NCBI GenBank assembly: GCA_034440635.1
Contig: JAOTON010000977.1
Coordinates: 744,001-808,000 of the forward strand
DNA length: 64,000 bases
Reading direction: 5' to 3'
DNA from: Lepas anatifera
Taxonomy: Eukaryota > Arthropoda > Thecostraca > Lepadidae
Shown here: positions 47,061-58,764 of the stretch, piece after piece
Position numbering within the stretch: the stretch's first letter is position 1
How the letters are laid out: each line of letters begins with the position of its first letter
Program-made: the position numbers and the translations under genes
Notes under the pieces: generated by a model
What the model saw: only the letters and a program-made list of their open reading frames with translations
Told to the model about the DNA's origin: nothing
Databases searched by the model: none

Positions 47061-50000
47061 CTAGCCAATAGACCGGATCGTCCGGAACAACCTATATCGG
47101 GAGGGGTCATTTCACTTGCCTTTAGATGCGAATAGTTCGGAGAACACGAAAAAAGTATCAGAAAATTGTATTAAATACCTCCACGCCTCGAGTTTTTGCG
47201 TTGAAGAGTGCTGAGTTCAGGCGTTGAAGTCTCCCATTCGTTTTACTTGGTGTTAGGCACTACCATTCGCTTTGGTTATGTTCGATACCGTTTTAAAATG
47301 GGAAAACCCAAGAGAAGAAGTTATAACTCTATTTATAATTTAAACGTTAGAAATAAAAGATAACGTTTCAGCTCTACCACTTCATCCCTTCTTTATTTTA
47401 AGACAAACACGTTCTAGCAGTTAGCACTCTAAAGCTAAACCAAACTATTCGCTGTTTTTGCTCAGCATTAGGGTGCTATAGATGGATTTATTTGTTTTTT
47501 TAAGGATGTGATCAGGCCAGTATAGTCAAAACGTGTGTATATCTGTGTAACATGCAGGTGTAAGTTTGTTTATATGTGTTGTAACCTTTGGACTGAAACA
47601 AATATTTCAAATTTATTCCCTTTGAGTTCCTTTTTCAAAACACGTGTCATTCCATCTATCAAAAACGTTTCATGTCATTCACACACTTGAAGGATCTTTA
47701 TTTGGTACTATTACACTGTCACCCTATTTCCTTGAGGCTTCATTTGCCCACTCAACGAAACTTCGTTTGGTGTCTGTCTCTGGCAGTTCTTTTACGGAAC
47801 GGGTGCGTGTAAGTATCATACGATGGCGTCTTTCATGGCCTGATACCTTTCCCGACGCTCTCGTGACTTCCGAGACCCATCTTTCCACCCCTTGTGAATG
47901 ACAAGGTATGTCGGGCACCTCTAGGGGCTTGGAGACCACCTGCTCAAGCTCTGCAGATGATATACTGAACGACAGAGGTGGCTCCGTCACAACTGTGTTC
48001 CTCCAGTCTATCAGTTGGTGGTACGCCTCCGATTCAAAGTTGACTTTTGGCACTGGGAATTGCCGAACCTGCTTTGGAGAGTGCATGCTTGACAAACGGC
48101 ACCGGAGTATAGTCTGAACAGCCATTTTTCTAGTATCCTCATGCTCGTCTGCCAGCATTGCAATGAGTATATTTTCTGAATGCGCCCAGTACGCATTCCT
48201 CTGCAAAACTGTTTGCGTGATCTGGCGGTCAATGTCTGGCAACCTTCTCGAGAGCAGTATCAGATACATAAAGTTGGGGGCTCCATCGGTGATTTTCCAA
48301 TGTGTTTTGAACCTGAACCACCCGGGAGCATATTGGTTCAGGACAAAGAGCACCAGTCGTTTGAGTTCGAGTGATGGAGTGTGTTCAGATACGTAGAGAC
48401 GCAGAATTCTGTTGGCTAACGTAAGCCATCGTGCCTGATGTAGGGGTCCTGGTTGTTTTGTTAGAAGATCTTGAGGAAAACTGGCTTTCCCCTGCTGCAC
48501 AGCCATACTCATGCGATACAGGTATTTCTGGTCCCTGCTCATATGTTTCTGTACCTCGACTGGAATTTCTTGTACCATCCCTGGAACAGTTTCGAAATCT
48601 GCTAAGGGAAGAGAACAAAGATCCTTCTCTAACTCCCTTCCGATGGCCCCTTTGAACGAGCTGGGTCCGCTACTTTTCCCATCTGCGTCCTGAAAAACAT
48701 GCCTAAGGGGAAGCTCATTTGCGTGGATACCCACACAACTTGTTGAAGAGGTCGTTCAAGAGCGTTCTCTAATCGGCGGTTTACACCACCGATATGTCCC
48801 GTGTTTACGGCTGTTCCATCACAGCCAACAACTTGGGGCTCAATCTCATATTCATCAAAACATCTAAAAGCCCTTCAGCAATGTGTGGGGCTTTTCCACT
48901 CGTTGGTGTTATGTGGTCCATATATTTACATCCTGGTTCGGTAACGATCACATCATGCAACTCCTTCTTAGTTTTTCCATTCTTTTGAAGCGTCATGTCC
49001 TCCCTTCCGTCATAAAATACGCCAAGGACATCCTGCATTTCATATGAGTTTGCTTCTTTTTTTCCCCATAGCTCTTTCTGTCTCCTTATCTTGTTTCTGT
49101 CGACTAGATCCTTTGTCTTATCACCATTCACAATCCCGTAATCCATCAGAGCGGCGTTCAGTAAAGCTGCTGCCGCCCGGTCCGTCACGCCATACCTATC
49201 ACACATTCGAGAATAGTTTGGTAATTGCCGATAGTTCCGCTCGCTTCTTTCGTCGTCCGTGTCAAGGCTCTCGCTTGAAGCCCCAGGTTCAGACGAGCTT
49301 GATTGGTCCTCTAAGCTATCTGGATCGGGTGAGGAGGTTGCACAGGCACTCGTATCTGCCCCACATTTTTCCTGACCCTGGATCTCCCGCTTTGCCTCGA
49401 GGATTTTTGCATTGCTTTTCTAGAAGTTTGCTCGTGCCAGCCTTGTCCACATAACCAGAAAGAAACATTTTCCTTTTGGTCCTCTGATCCTTAATGAAAC
49501 TCACTTCCAGCTTTGGAACTTTCTTATCAGGCGGGCAGCTGCGACAGGGTGCGTCTGAGAGATCGCATCGGCAGTGGAGGATGTCAAACAACTCATTGAA
49601 TCGCGCGTTGATTATCTCAAGATTCTGCCTCGCCTTGATCCCCACCTTTGCAACTGTGGCGTCCGTATGCAGTTTCTCTATTTTCTGCAGGATTGTTCTC
49701 TCGGCAATAATGTTGCTTCGCTCCCACACAAGGCTCCCTGGCTCACTGCCAGATGCAGGGTTACTATTCACGTCCTTTTTCGGCTCCCATAGAACCGTGT
49801 TTGATCTTTCCCACACTTTCAAATGTCCTGCATCACCAGTGAAGACAAAGTGCGGATTTTCTGCCTCAAATCCCCGCACCTCACGTTTAGTTCGTTCCGG
49901 ACATGCAAAAGTGTTGGTATACATCGCGGTTGGTGGGCGACTGGGACTCAGGCAGGATGCAAGGATTGAAATCCAAGGTCTTGTAAGGCTTGGAACTATT

Positions 50001-50455
50001 TCTGGTCTTTGGCCCCATGTGTTCTTATGATATATTATTTAGTGCTTCTTAATGGATTGGTGAGGCTGGAAGAGAGGGAACACGGTGTTAAAATACACTA
50101 AAATAGTCATCCGGCTATGGTATTATGGAAGCGATGGTTGACACACATGCATGAAATACCAATTGTTAACCAACGCACGTTATTTCCACGTTCATATGAC
50201 CATATGGTAACGGTACGGCGAGCGCATTCGACCCGGTGATTTTTAAGTGGATAACACCGAGTTAAGTGAATGGAGACTGCAACGCCAGAAATTGCGCGTA
50301 GTGAGGATAAACATGCGATGTGTGGAGGTATTTAATATTAATTTACCAAACTTTTTACAACATAGATGATCTATTTAGACCCCAAGGCAGGTCAAATGAC
50401 CCCTCCCGATTTCGCCCTTCGATTTCATCTGAGAACGATCCGGTCTACTAGCCAA
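47061..50455 (-). mobile_element. Complete, decayed hAT-like DNA transposon with TIRs and TSD
   Basis: Perfect 8-bp target duplication CTAGCCAA at 47061-47068 and 50448-50455. The element between them (47069-50447, 3379 bp) has a perfect 13-bp terminal inverted repeat TAGACCGGATCGT. The inverted similarity resumes further in with ATCGGGAGGGGTCATTT and then ATTAAATACCTCCAC at 47171-47185 and on the matching right side. It encloses one long, frameshifted - strand gene. An 8-bp duplication and a TAG-starting terminus fit the hAT superfamily. P and Merlin elements also duplicate about 8 bp. Confidence 0.9.
47724..50018 (-). pseudogene. Divergent transposase-like gene of the TIR element
   Basis: One reading unit of about 750 codons, broken by four frameshifts (near 49900, 49415, 48810 and 48732). 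It starts MGPKTRNSSKPYKTLDFNP at 50018 and ends WANEASRK at 47724. No introns are needed. The N-terminal region has a Cys cluster, CRCDLSDAPCRSCPP (about 49550), that could bind metal. An acidic Ser-rich linker follows. The core has GCDGTAVNTG (48797-48826), which resembles the DGA.xMTG segment around the second catalytic Asp of hAT transposases. About 30 residues later comes IHANELPLRH (His codon 48723-48725); with one base restored, a Cys would sit three residues before the His, as in the hAT CxxH motif. From memory, similar proteins are widespread and uncharacterised in arthropods. Assigning them to hAT is my inference. The DNA-cleaving role is inferred from the TIR/TSD context. Confidence 0.7.
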
Positions 50456-50562
50456 GCCGGTCAGCAGACAAGAGCACTCATCTACACATGAAGAATAACA
50501 TGCCCTGACGACCACTACTCACTTCTGAAGTTTTCCTTGTAGCTGTTCACTACCCACTGCTC

Positions 50563-50835
50563 CGATTTCCATCATAGTTCTGCACTTCACCTGCAAACAC
50601 AGACGATGTAGTCAAACTCACTCACATTTCAGTCGCAGTTCTACACTTTGCCGGTAAACACAGAAAGTAACCAGAATCACTCAAATTTCATTCACAGTTC
50701 GGCACAACGCTTGCAAACACAGAGAGTAATCAGAATTGCTCAAATCTCCGTCATAGTTCTGCACTCCGCCCGCAAATACAGGGAATGTTATTAAAATTTC
50801 TCAAATCTCCACCATAGTTTTGCACTTCCCTGCAA
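50563..50835. repeat. Tandem repeat, about 60-bp unit, five copies
   Basis: CATAGTTCTGCACTTC-type starts occur near 50572, 50633, 50692, 50751 and 50812 (spacings 59-61). Each is followed by a GCAAACACAGA-like and a CTCAAAT(C/T)TC-like block. The copies are clearly diverged. Confidence 0.8.
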
Positions 50836-52556
50836 GCAAAGAAAACGCGAAAAGAAAAGTGGTTCTCTTGTATTATACTTTACATGCCAGTTGTTCGCTC
50901 GCTCTTCCCCACGATCAAAACACCGAAGAGGATAGAAAGCATATAGTTGATATGCCATAAACATCTATGGCATGATACGAAACAGGTGCGCGGAATTTTT
51001 TATAAGTATTCCGTCAGTGAGGGTGAAGAGGAATTGACCCATTATTAGCCCCTGCAATTACACCGATTAGAGGTCAGGGCCCATGATGTTTGTGGATGGA
51101 TGGCACTTCGACATGCGATTATTTTAAGCCAAATAGTCAGAGCTGACAAAATCTTTGTTGGCCTAAAACATATAGTTGTGGGATTCCATGTGCCGTTTTG
51201 ACATTTTCAGATGTTTTGGACGTCAAAAAATTATGTGCATACTCGCATCATGTCTGTGAATCTAAACAAATGTTTCAGAACTCGGAAAAAATTGGAAAGC
51301 ACAGAGTTAATGCACGCCATACACACAGCCTTAACATATCGGTCATACCATGACCAATAGCTCACTCAGCAGTTGTGTACCAAGCTTTTGACAATTACAT
51401 CATACTCGGTACAATCACGCTGTTGCTCTTTTCGATACGTTTTAGTTCAACCACACATCATCTACAGGCTAGCACTCTAGAAAACAGCATTGAGAGCAAC
51501 ATATCTTAGCGTTAGATACCACCACGACACGTTTGAATTGCGAAAAAGAGCAACTCTTCCCGTCCACTTCGCAAATCTCCAGACAAGCATCCCGCAGCGC
51601 TGCGTTGCGTATGGGTCAGAAAACGCCGCCAAGGTCACCCGGTAACCTGCCCTCAGGCAATCTCGCTGTCGCTGCAGCAGAAGCTTAATGAGATGGTGCG
51701 GTAGTGTTGAAAACCAAACAACGGTTAAGACCAATATATTACATGTTGACCGACCCTATCTACCAAAATGAGGTAGTCTAGGTTGCAAGCGTCTCTGGTA
51801 TGAAAGTATTTACAATGTATCAACAGAATAGTACTGTATGAGGGAGCGATATTTTCCGGAACCACGAATACATATGTCTGAGCGTTTTACGCCATACATC
51901 ATCTGCCGATTCGTTTCAAATGGACACACGAGAAAAATTTGAAGGAAATCGCTACAAAAGAGTTCCCAACTGAGCCCTCGGTGAATTACATATGTTTCAG
52001 TACAGAAGTTACAGAAGTGTGGATACGAGAATCCAGCGATGCTATCACCGCTTCCCCACATTGGCTTTATTCATCGAGCTTACCAGCTTTTAGGTCTGGA
52101 GGCCTCATTGGGTTTATTAAAATGTTTGTAACGCTCCCGGTAAGCACAAATAAACAAATAAACTTCCAATTTTCAGAACACCTTTGAGAAAATAGTATAT
52201 CATTGTGTTGATATATATAAATCAATTGATCAATTGATATTATAAATAAATCAATGTGATACCTTGTCTTTGTGTTGATGACGTCAGTAGATGACTATTT
52301 TGTATGACGCATTAATAATTCAAATATCGAGCAGATGCTAAGTCATGCTACGCTAGCATTCACCACAAACTTTAGTGAGCCGCGGGAGGGTCAATTTATC
52401 CTCCATTACATTAAAACCAACTCCAAGACGAGTTAGAAAGCAACGCGTAAGATTTTGTAAAACTAGTGAACAATTACGACCTATGCAGACCACTTCAAGG
52501 GCAAACTGTGGTACAACTCTTTCCTCTTGAGTGCCTTCTTCCAGAATTGCAGCGTT
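50836..52556. other. No recognisable feature
   Basis: Short opposed frames at 51477-52187 carry no recognisable domain. ATCAATTGATCAATTGAT near 52222 is a small palindrome. Confidence 0.35.
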
Positions 52557-53098
52557 TATTCAGCTATAATTGAACCGCTGCAGTTGCGGAGCTTACACAG
52601 CTGCAGTTGAGCTGCTGCAGTTGCACAGCTTACACAGCTGCAGTTGAACCGCTGCAGTTGCGGAGCTTACACAGCTGCAGTAAGCCGCTGCAGTTACAGA
52701 GCTTACATAGCTACAGTTGAACCGCTGCAGTTTCGGAGCTTACACAGCTTCAGTTGAACCGCCGCAGTTGCAGAGCTTACACAGCTGCAGTCGAACCGCT
52801 GCAGTTTCGGAGCTTACACAGCTGCAGTTGAACCGCTGCAGTTGCGGAGCTTACACAGCTGCAGTTGAACCACTGCAGTTGTAGAGTTTAAGCGGCTGCA
52901 GTAAGCCGCTGCAGTTGCAGATCTTACACAGCTGCAGTTGAACCGCTACAGTTGCAGAGCTTACACAGCTGCAGTAAGCCGCTGCAGTTGCAGAGCTTAC
53001 CCAGCTAAACTTCAACCGTTGTAGCTATAACCCGTATGCAGCTGTAGTTGAGCCGCTGCAGTTGTAGCACTTACACAACTGCACTTCAACCGCTGCAG
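52557..53098. repeat. 37-bp satellite rich in CTGCAG
   Basis: About 14 copies of a unit of roughly 37 bases: CAGCTGCAGTTGAACCGCTG followed by CAGTTGCGGAGCTTACA. Most units hold two CTGCAG palindromes and one CAGCTG. Some units carry a TAAGCC variant in place of TTGAACC. Similarity fades after about 53000. Confidence 0.9.
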
Positions 53099-53183
53099 GG
53101 CTGGCTGGCCATCGTGTGGTAAAGCGAAAAAACAGGTTCTATCTCACACCAGGCTGGCTCCGGGATTGGAACTGGGGACCTGC

Positions 53184-54242
53184 TGTTCAATACCCGCCCT
53201 AATGAACCTCCGAGCCACCTTCGCCCTGGTGGGGAGTATTCAAACACCCCTCCTCTCGAACTCAGCTCATTTGCGATATAACGAAAAAACGCGAACGCTG
53301 GTAGATAGCTCATAAATATTCATGAAGAAACTACATAGGTCACTTTTTGACTCAGGTCAATATTGATGCCATGACAGGTCAAAGAAGGAGGTGACATACT
53401 AGAGATGAATTTTTGGACTCTAGCGTTTGACAGAGTTGAGTAAGAATACATTTTTAGCCACCATTCGCCTCCTCGCGTTATAGAAAATCGAATGATGTAT
53501 GATATGACTTATGCATATACTAGTTCAAAACATCAAAATGACCTGACCTAAGGCCAGGTCAAGGTTACAATCTGACCTGGCATATTCAAGATGCCTATCA
53601 TTTGACTTGCAATAAGAATCCAGTCTTAATGGTATCAAAATAAAAGCTTTATCATAATTTCCTGCAGTTATTGACCGAACTCTGAGTAGTCCCAGTCCTA
53701 AATAGAGATCACCTAAGTCCTAAGTAGAGAGACCAAGTCCTAAGTAGCCCCAGATTACCCCTCAGGGATCACAGGTCCACAAATGCAGCCTTAACCAGGT
53801 AAGGGGCCTAAGATACTACGATTTGGGGAATATGAAGGTATTCTAAGCTGTATCTACACAAATAGAGCCATCTTTCGCCCAATTCCTGTTTTCTTCATGC
53901 CTTTGCAATTGGGAGGTCATGATCCGTATCTGACCCTAGGTCATCGATATGAAAAATCTTGGAATATATTTTGTAGCACTCCGTGCCCATTATGTGACAG
54001 GAGTTTTAATTAAGATAGAACAACTCTGTTTTTACTTATACTATCACTTTTGGGGGTGAGTTACTTGACCTGTACTGGTGACCTGAGCTAAGATGACCTG
54101 ACCTTCCAATTTTGGGGAAAAGTTGCAGAATTGATCAAAGATATGGTGTGCCGAGTACGGAGGCGTTTCGTGCCGCCGTTTTTAGTGCCGCCGGAAAAAT
54201 CCGGGTTTTCAAACACCCCTCCCCCACCGGGTCTAGGGTTAA
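53184..54242 (+). mobile_element. TTAA element (E family), uninterrupted
   Basis: The left end starts TACCCGCCCTAATG after a decayed target (TTCAAT, 53184-53189) and has CGAGCCACCTTCGCCCTGG. The right end has AAACACCCCTCCCCCACCGG before TTAA at 54239-54242. The body follows element E: ACTTTTTGACTCAGGTCAAT, TACGATTTGGGG, GTCATCGATATG, then a CGTTTCGTGCCGCCG hairpin. It serves as the reference that shows E at 17178 is split. Confidence 0.75.
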
Positions 54243-55914
54243 AATACCCATGTTGTTCTCAAGAACCACGCTGGCCACACCGACCGTCCGCGAGATTATA
54301 CGCAATCACACAAAATATTTATCTGTAATTCTGCTGTTTTAGAACCTGTTCGGGGCCCACCCGAGACTGTGGGAATGCAGAAATCACCTCTGATCATCCT
54401 TCGATGACTACTTATGTAGGACATAACAACAACCTCGCGCCGGGGAATTGGTGACATCCTCGGAGCGCAATATGGCGCGTCTTTCCTCCGTTGGTATCCA
54501 TGTGCTGGACTGGTACATTTTCTCCCTTACCTGGGCGTAGTACACGGAAGAGCGCTTTATTGTAGCGACTAAGCATGCATTTTTTGCTGTTTGATAAAAA
54601 GTTGTTGTGCTCGTTATTGGAGTGAGTCCCCGGGCAACCGAACCAAAACCGTCATCGCTGTTCTGAGCGGTCTTTTCACGTTCGGTAGTCGCTTATTTCA
54701 TGTTTTAATGAGTTAATCAGGGACCAGAATGGATTCCATCATGTCATTCCATCACGCCACATTGTTGGAAACAAAGTTTGGGAAGAGGGGAGAGATATCA
54801 ATCGTGTGTAGCCTTCGCCGTAGCTTAACCGTTTTTGATGAGGGAGTGTGTTCAAATATTTTCTATAAAGAAGTACAATATTGGATCATTCTTGCACTAG
54901 GCACTCCTGTGACGTTTTAATGCAATTCTAGCTATTTCTTCTCTTCGTTAGGCTCCTATGCTCTACCTCTTTTAGACACAATTGATTTTGTTTCCGAACA
55001 AATCATCTAAGCCTTTGCATACCTTCGAGACGAAAAATCTTTGCTTAGCCCGTGGAGTCATTGATACCTAAAAACTTCAAAAGGCTAAATGTCGAATAAT
55101 GCGTCTAAGCAGACTTTCACGTTGCGTCGTTGGTGACCGCGGTGCGCCTCTGCCGCGGTGCAGTATTTCGTCCTAAATTACTGCGGTGCAGCGATAGGCC
55201 AGTCGAGGGCTTGCAAAACAGTATATAGACTCAGGTCCGACGGTGGTAGTGCATTCTGTGGACCAATATACATTTACTGCAAGATATGCACATACGTTCA
55301 AAGAAACCGAACGGCCAAGCTAAGCCGTGTGTGCTTTTTCCAGATACAGGAACATTTATAAACTCATGTTTTATTTGTAAAACAAAATAGGTGCGAATCA
55401 ACATACACGCATTTTTTTGTTTCCATATATCTTGTCTTAACATTCACATGATATTTTTAAATTTCACGTCACTTCTTAACTAAAACGTTAAAACCATAGT
55501 AATATGATAGTGTTTCGAAGTGAACCGTTGCTTTCTTTCCAAATACACCTAAAAGCTTACGATGTACTAAGGGGATCTCCTCGTCTGCTTGGAATGCCTT
55601 TTTTTAAAGCGAATGAAACACCAAATGAATCAGAATCGACATGTTTAGAAACTTTTTCCCAGAAGAGAAGACCAAAGGTAAAAATAACGACAAACAGATG
55701 TCTTCTGTGCCTTGTGTGCGAGCAAAACGCAAGGTTTCTCAAGTTTTCAGTGCTGAGGGTCGGTAAAAGCCTCACTGAACTCGTATGACGTCACAACATG
55801 ACAGCTCGTCACCAGGGCTGTGAGTGGCCAGAAACAACACATTACGGCACATTACGGCACGGCCCACTGTACGGCGGCTCAGCGTTATCCGGTTTGAACG
55901 TATACCGATCAATT
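54243..55914. other. No recognisable gene
   Basis: A 94-codon frame at 55504-55788 (+) lies opposite a - strand frame, and neither has a recognisable domain. Confidence 0.35.
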
Positions 55915-56300
55915 ATAATCTCACTGTACGGCGGCATAACGTTATTCCAGGAGAGGCTTTCCGGAACAGTATACACACCAGGATTAGGCAATGCTGCGGC
56001 ACAGTATATAATCTCACTGTACGGCGGCACAGCGTTATTCCAGGAGACGCGGTGCGGAACAGTATACACACCAGGATCAGGCAGTGCTGCGGCACAGTAT
56101 ATAATCTCACTGTACTGCGGCACAGCGTTATTCCAGGAGAGGCTTTCCGGAACAGTATACACACCAGGGCCAGGCAGTGCGCTGCACCAGCTGAGCGGGC
56201 AGGAACAACGCACTGCGGCACAGTATGTAACCTCACTGTGCTGCGGCACAGCGTTATCCCAGGCGAAGCGGTACGGAGCAGTGCGGAGGCCGCAGTAAGG
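55915..56300. repeat. 93-bp tandem repeat with long open frames
   Basis: The unit TCACTGTACGGCGGCA, then GCGTTATTCCAGGAG, then GAACAGTATACACACCAGGA starts at 55921, 56014 and 56107, exactly 93 bases apart. A fourth partly rearranged unit starts at 56233. Because 93 is a multiple of three and the unit lacks stops in several frames, overlapping frames of 135-284 codons stay open on both strands. Translations include repeats such as ISLYGGTALFQE and LTVRRHSVIPG. No splice or domain evidence favours any of them. Confidence 0.85.
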
Positions 56301-56323
56301 CTGCGTCGCAGAGGCGCTATGGA

Positions 56324-56597
56324 CATAGGCGGATCAAGGATTTCCGATGGGGGAGGGGGTACACTGTCAGAAGGGGGCGAAATCCGGATCAAGGGGGCGC
56401 CAAAATCCATCAGGTGGACGTCAAACTCCATCCCCGGGCGCCGAACTTGCATCCTGGGGGACGGGTGGGGGCGGTGGGAACGACATCTCAGGGGGCGCCA
56501 TCGACCAATCAGAAGGCGCCGTAGCCATTTCAGGGGGCACTGGAAGGTTGATCGGGGGTAAGTGCCCCCATTTGCCCCCTCCTTGGACCCACCTATG
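56324..56597. mobile_element. Short TIR element (MITE), family M, copy 2
   Basis: Left ACATAGGCGGATCAAGG and right, read inward, CCATAGGTGGGTCCAAGG. The interior follows the element at 23407-23675 (CATCCTGGGGGACGG, GACATCTCAGG, CCATCGACCAATC). Confidence 0.6.
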
Positions 56598-56621
56598 GCT
56601 GAGGTCACGGCAGCGCATCGC

Positions 56622-56819
56622 ACATAGGCGGATCCAAGAAAACATAAGTGAGTGGTTGGCACGTTCTCCCCCCCGATCGGGTCTCGGTGCCCCATGAAAT
56701 GACCTCGTCGCCTTCCTGAAGTGTGGTTTCCCCCAGAGCATCGGTGCCCCATTGGTCCGGGTGGCACCGTTGTGACCGGGTGATTCTCCCCCCATCCAAA
56801 ATCCTAGATCTGCCTATAG
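56622..56819. mobile_element. Short TIR element related to family M
   Basis: Left ACATAGGCGGATCCAAG and right, read inward, CTATAGGCAGATCTAGGA, about 200 bases apart. A further lone end, TACATAGGCGGACCCAAGG, lies at about 57699. Confidence 0.45.
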
Positions 56820-58649
56820 CATCACGCTCTTCTTTTTCAATTTGATCAACTACGTCAGCTTACTTAAACCTCTGATTTTTATTCGGTCAGTTTATGGACA
56901 TTAAAATAAGCCAGCTAGCGTAACTGGAAGGACTTTGAGGGAAATTTTCCGAAGAGCGCAGTGAGCACACAATTTTGTCTCTTAAAAGAAAGTGTCGTAT
57001 CCTGGATAGTCTATCTTCGTTTTACCTGCGGGAAATAAGCTCGGTATACGCCTGCTGCCTCAGAGTGTTACTCATTTCCAAATAAAGTCGTGTTTACAAT
57101 GGGGCATGAATTGTATCTATCGTCTCATCCCATAACGCCATTGTACTTGTGGATCTAATAAGCCAATAGATATGCTGTTAAAATACGGATGGTAGAAATG
57201 TAACTAGGTTCGTACATGCATGTAGAAAATGACACACGTGTCGGAACACGAGGCACAGTAAGGAGGAGGGGTGACACCCAATTTTAACTAAAAATAAAAT
57301 TCAGGCTAAACTGGAAACAAAACAGAAATTTTTCCGCCAATCAGTGAGGATCACAAACAATAAACCAAAATCTATAAACTTTTGGTTTTAAGGTAAAAGT
57401 TTCCTATCACCAGCAACCGGTTAAAAACTGACGAGTCCCCTTACTTCAAGCAAATGGCGAAGCTAGTGCAAAATTGGTTCGCAATACCACAGTCTACGTT
57501 GTTCCAATAGTGGGGAGATTACGAGAAGACACAGGTGTGGAAAATCTCGCCAACTCTCCAAGCAGGTATTACGACAGACCTTGGGTGACGAAGTTATTAA
57601 TTTCGACGGAAAGCGTCTACTAAATTGGAAATAAAGCAGGTGTAGAGATACGAACAAACTTCCACAGACGGGCCTTTCCTCAGCTAAAAGCCTCAGTACA
57701 TAGGCGGACCCAAGGGGCAAGAGGCACTTGCCCCGCCCCATCGACGCTCGCCACGCCCTGGAATAATCACGGAGCCCGTGAAAGGTCCTGGAATGTCGCC
57801 CCCTGCCTCCCCCTCAGGATACAAGTATCGGCGCCCTCACGATTGGTGTTTCCGCCAAAAAGGCGTCGCCTTGGACCGGACGGCACCCTCCGCCGATGTG
57901 CCCCCTTCCAACAAGTCGCGACCAGTCACCGGCGCAACATCCCGCATGTACTCATTGAATTGCAGTGTAACGCGAGGTCAAAATGGCTCACTTATAACCT
58001 ATTACGACATCAAAAGGGTGTAACGCAAGCCCGTTATAAGCGACATATACGTCTGAAAATGTTCAAAGTCAGTAAGGCTAAAAACTCCAGCAACGACTGA
58101 AATCCAAACTGATTCCTACTCTGCAAAGCAACTCAAACGTTTTACTTCAAAGTCCTGACTAACTTGGATACAAGATAAAGTTTTTTGATGACGAAATTGA
58201 GAGCGGATGGACGAGAGAGATTTTGTCCCAGTTTTTTTCATAAGAGGGAATCACGTAGTTATGGGTAGAGATCCCTGGGGGCTAGGGATCACAACCCTAG
58301 ATTTTGGGTTTCCCATAGGCTTTGAATAGGGCTTGTACTACAGTGCCAGTGTTAACCCACCTATAGCAACCCCCTGGATCGAGAAGAGATCTCCAGCCCT
58401 GCTCTTAGTTATTGCTTTCTGTGTGACTTCACCAGCTATTTTGAGCGTCCTCTCTTTTCAAATTAACCTGTCGCTGCGTTCATTTTCCAGAAAGTGCTTT
58501 GCACGGCGATTAATGAATTAGGGTTGAGTGCTTTGCTCGCATGGTCGGACTCATCTCAGCGTAAAAAATACACCACCTTCCCCTCGCTTTTCATAAAAAA
58601 CCCTTCCAGCCGAATTTGGAAAGATCAGAAAGTTTCATATTCAGCATGT
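56820..58649. other. No recognisable gene
   Basis: Spacer apart from the lone family-M-like end near 57699. Confidence 0.35.
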
Positions 58650-58764
58650 GGAAAAGCAACAAGGAGCAATCTGGTTCCCACAGAACAATTCAAACATCGA
58701 AAGAGTTGGCAGTGCCATATGAACCTGGCTGTCGGTGTGTCGATAAGCCCCAACAATGATTTAA
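58650..58764 (+). mobile_element. SINE family 2, fragment
   Basis: AAGGAGCAATCTGGTTCCCA matches the middle of the copy at 20795-20971. AGTGCCATATGAACCTGGCT and TCGATAAGCCCCAACAATG match its tail. The fragment lies inside a 219-codon frame, which argues against that frame being a gene. Confidence 0.65.

Noticed and set aside
47644..49454. + strand frames of up to 136 codons over the transposase-like gene
   Set aside because: They lie opposite the - strand pseudogene, whose protein content is coherent across frameshifts.
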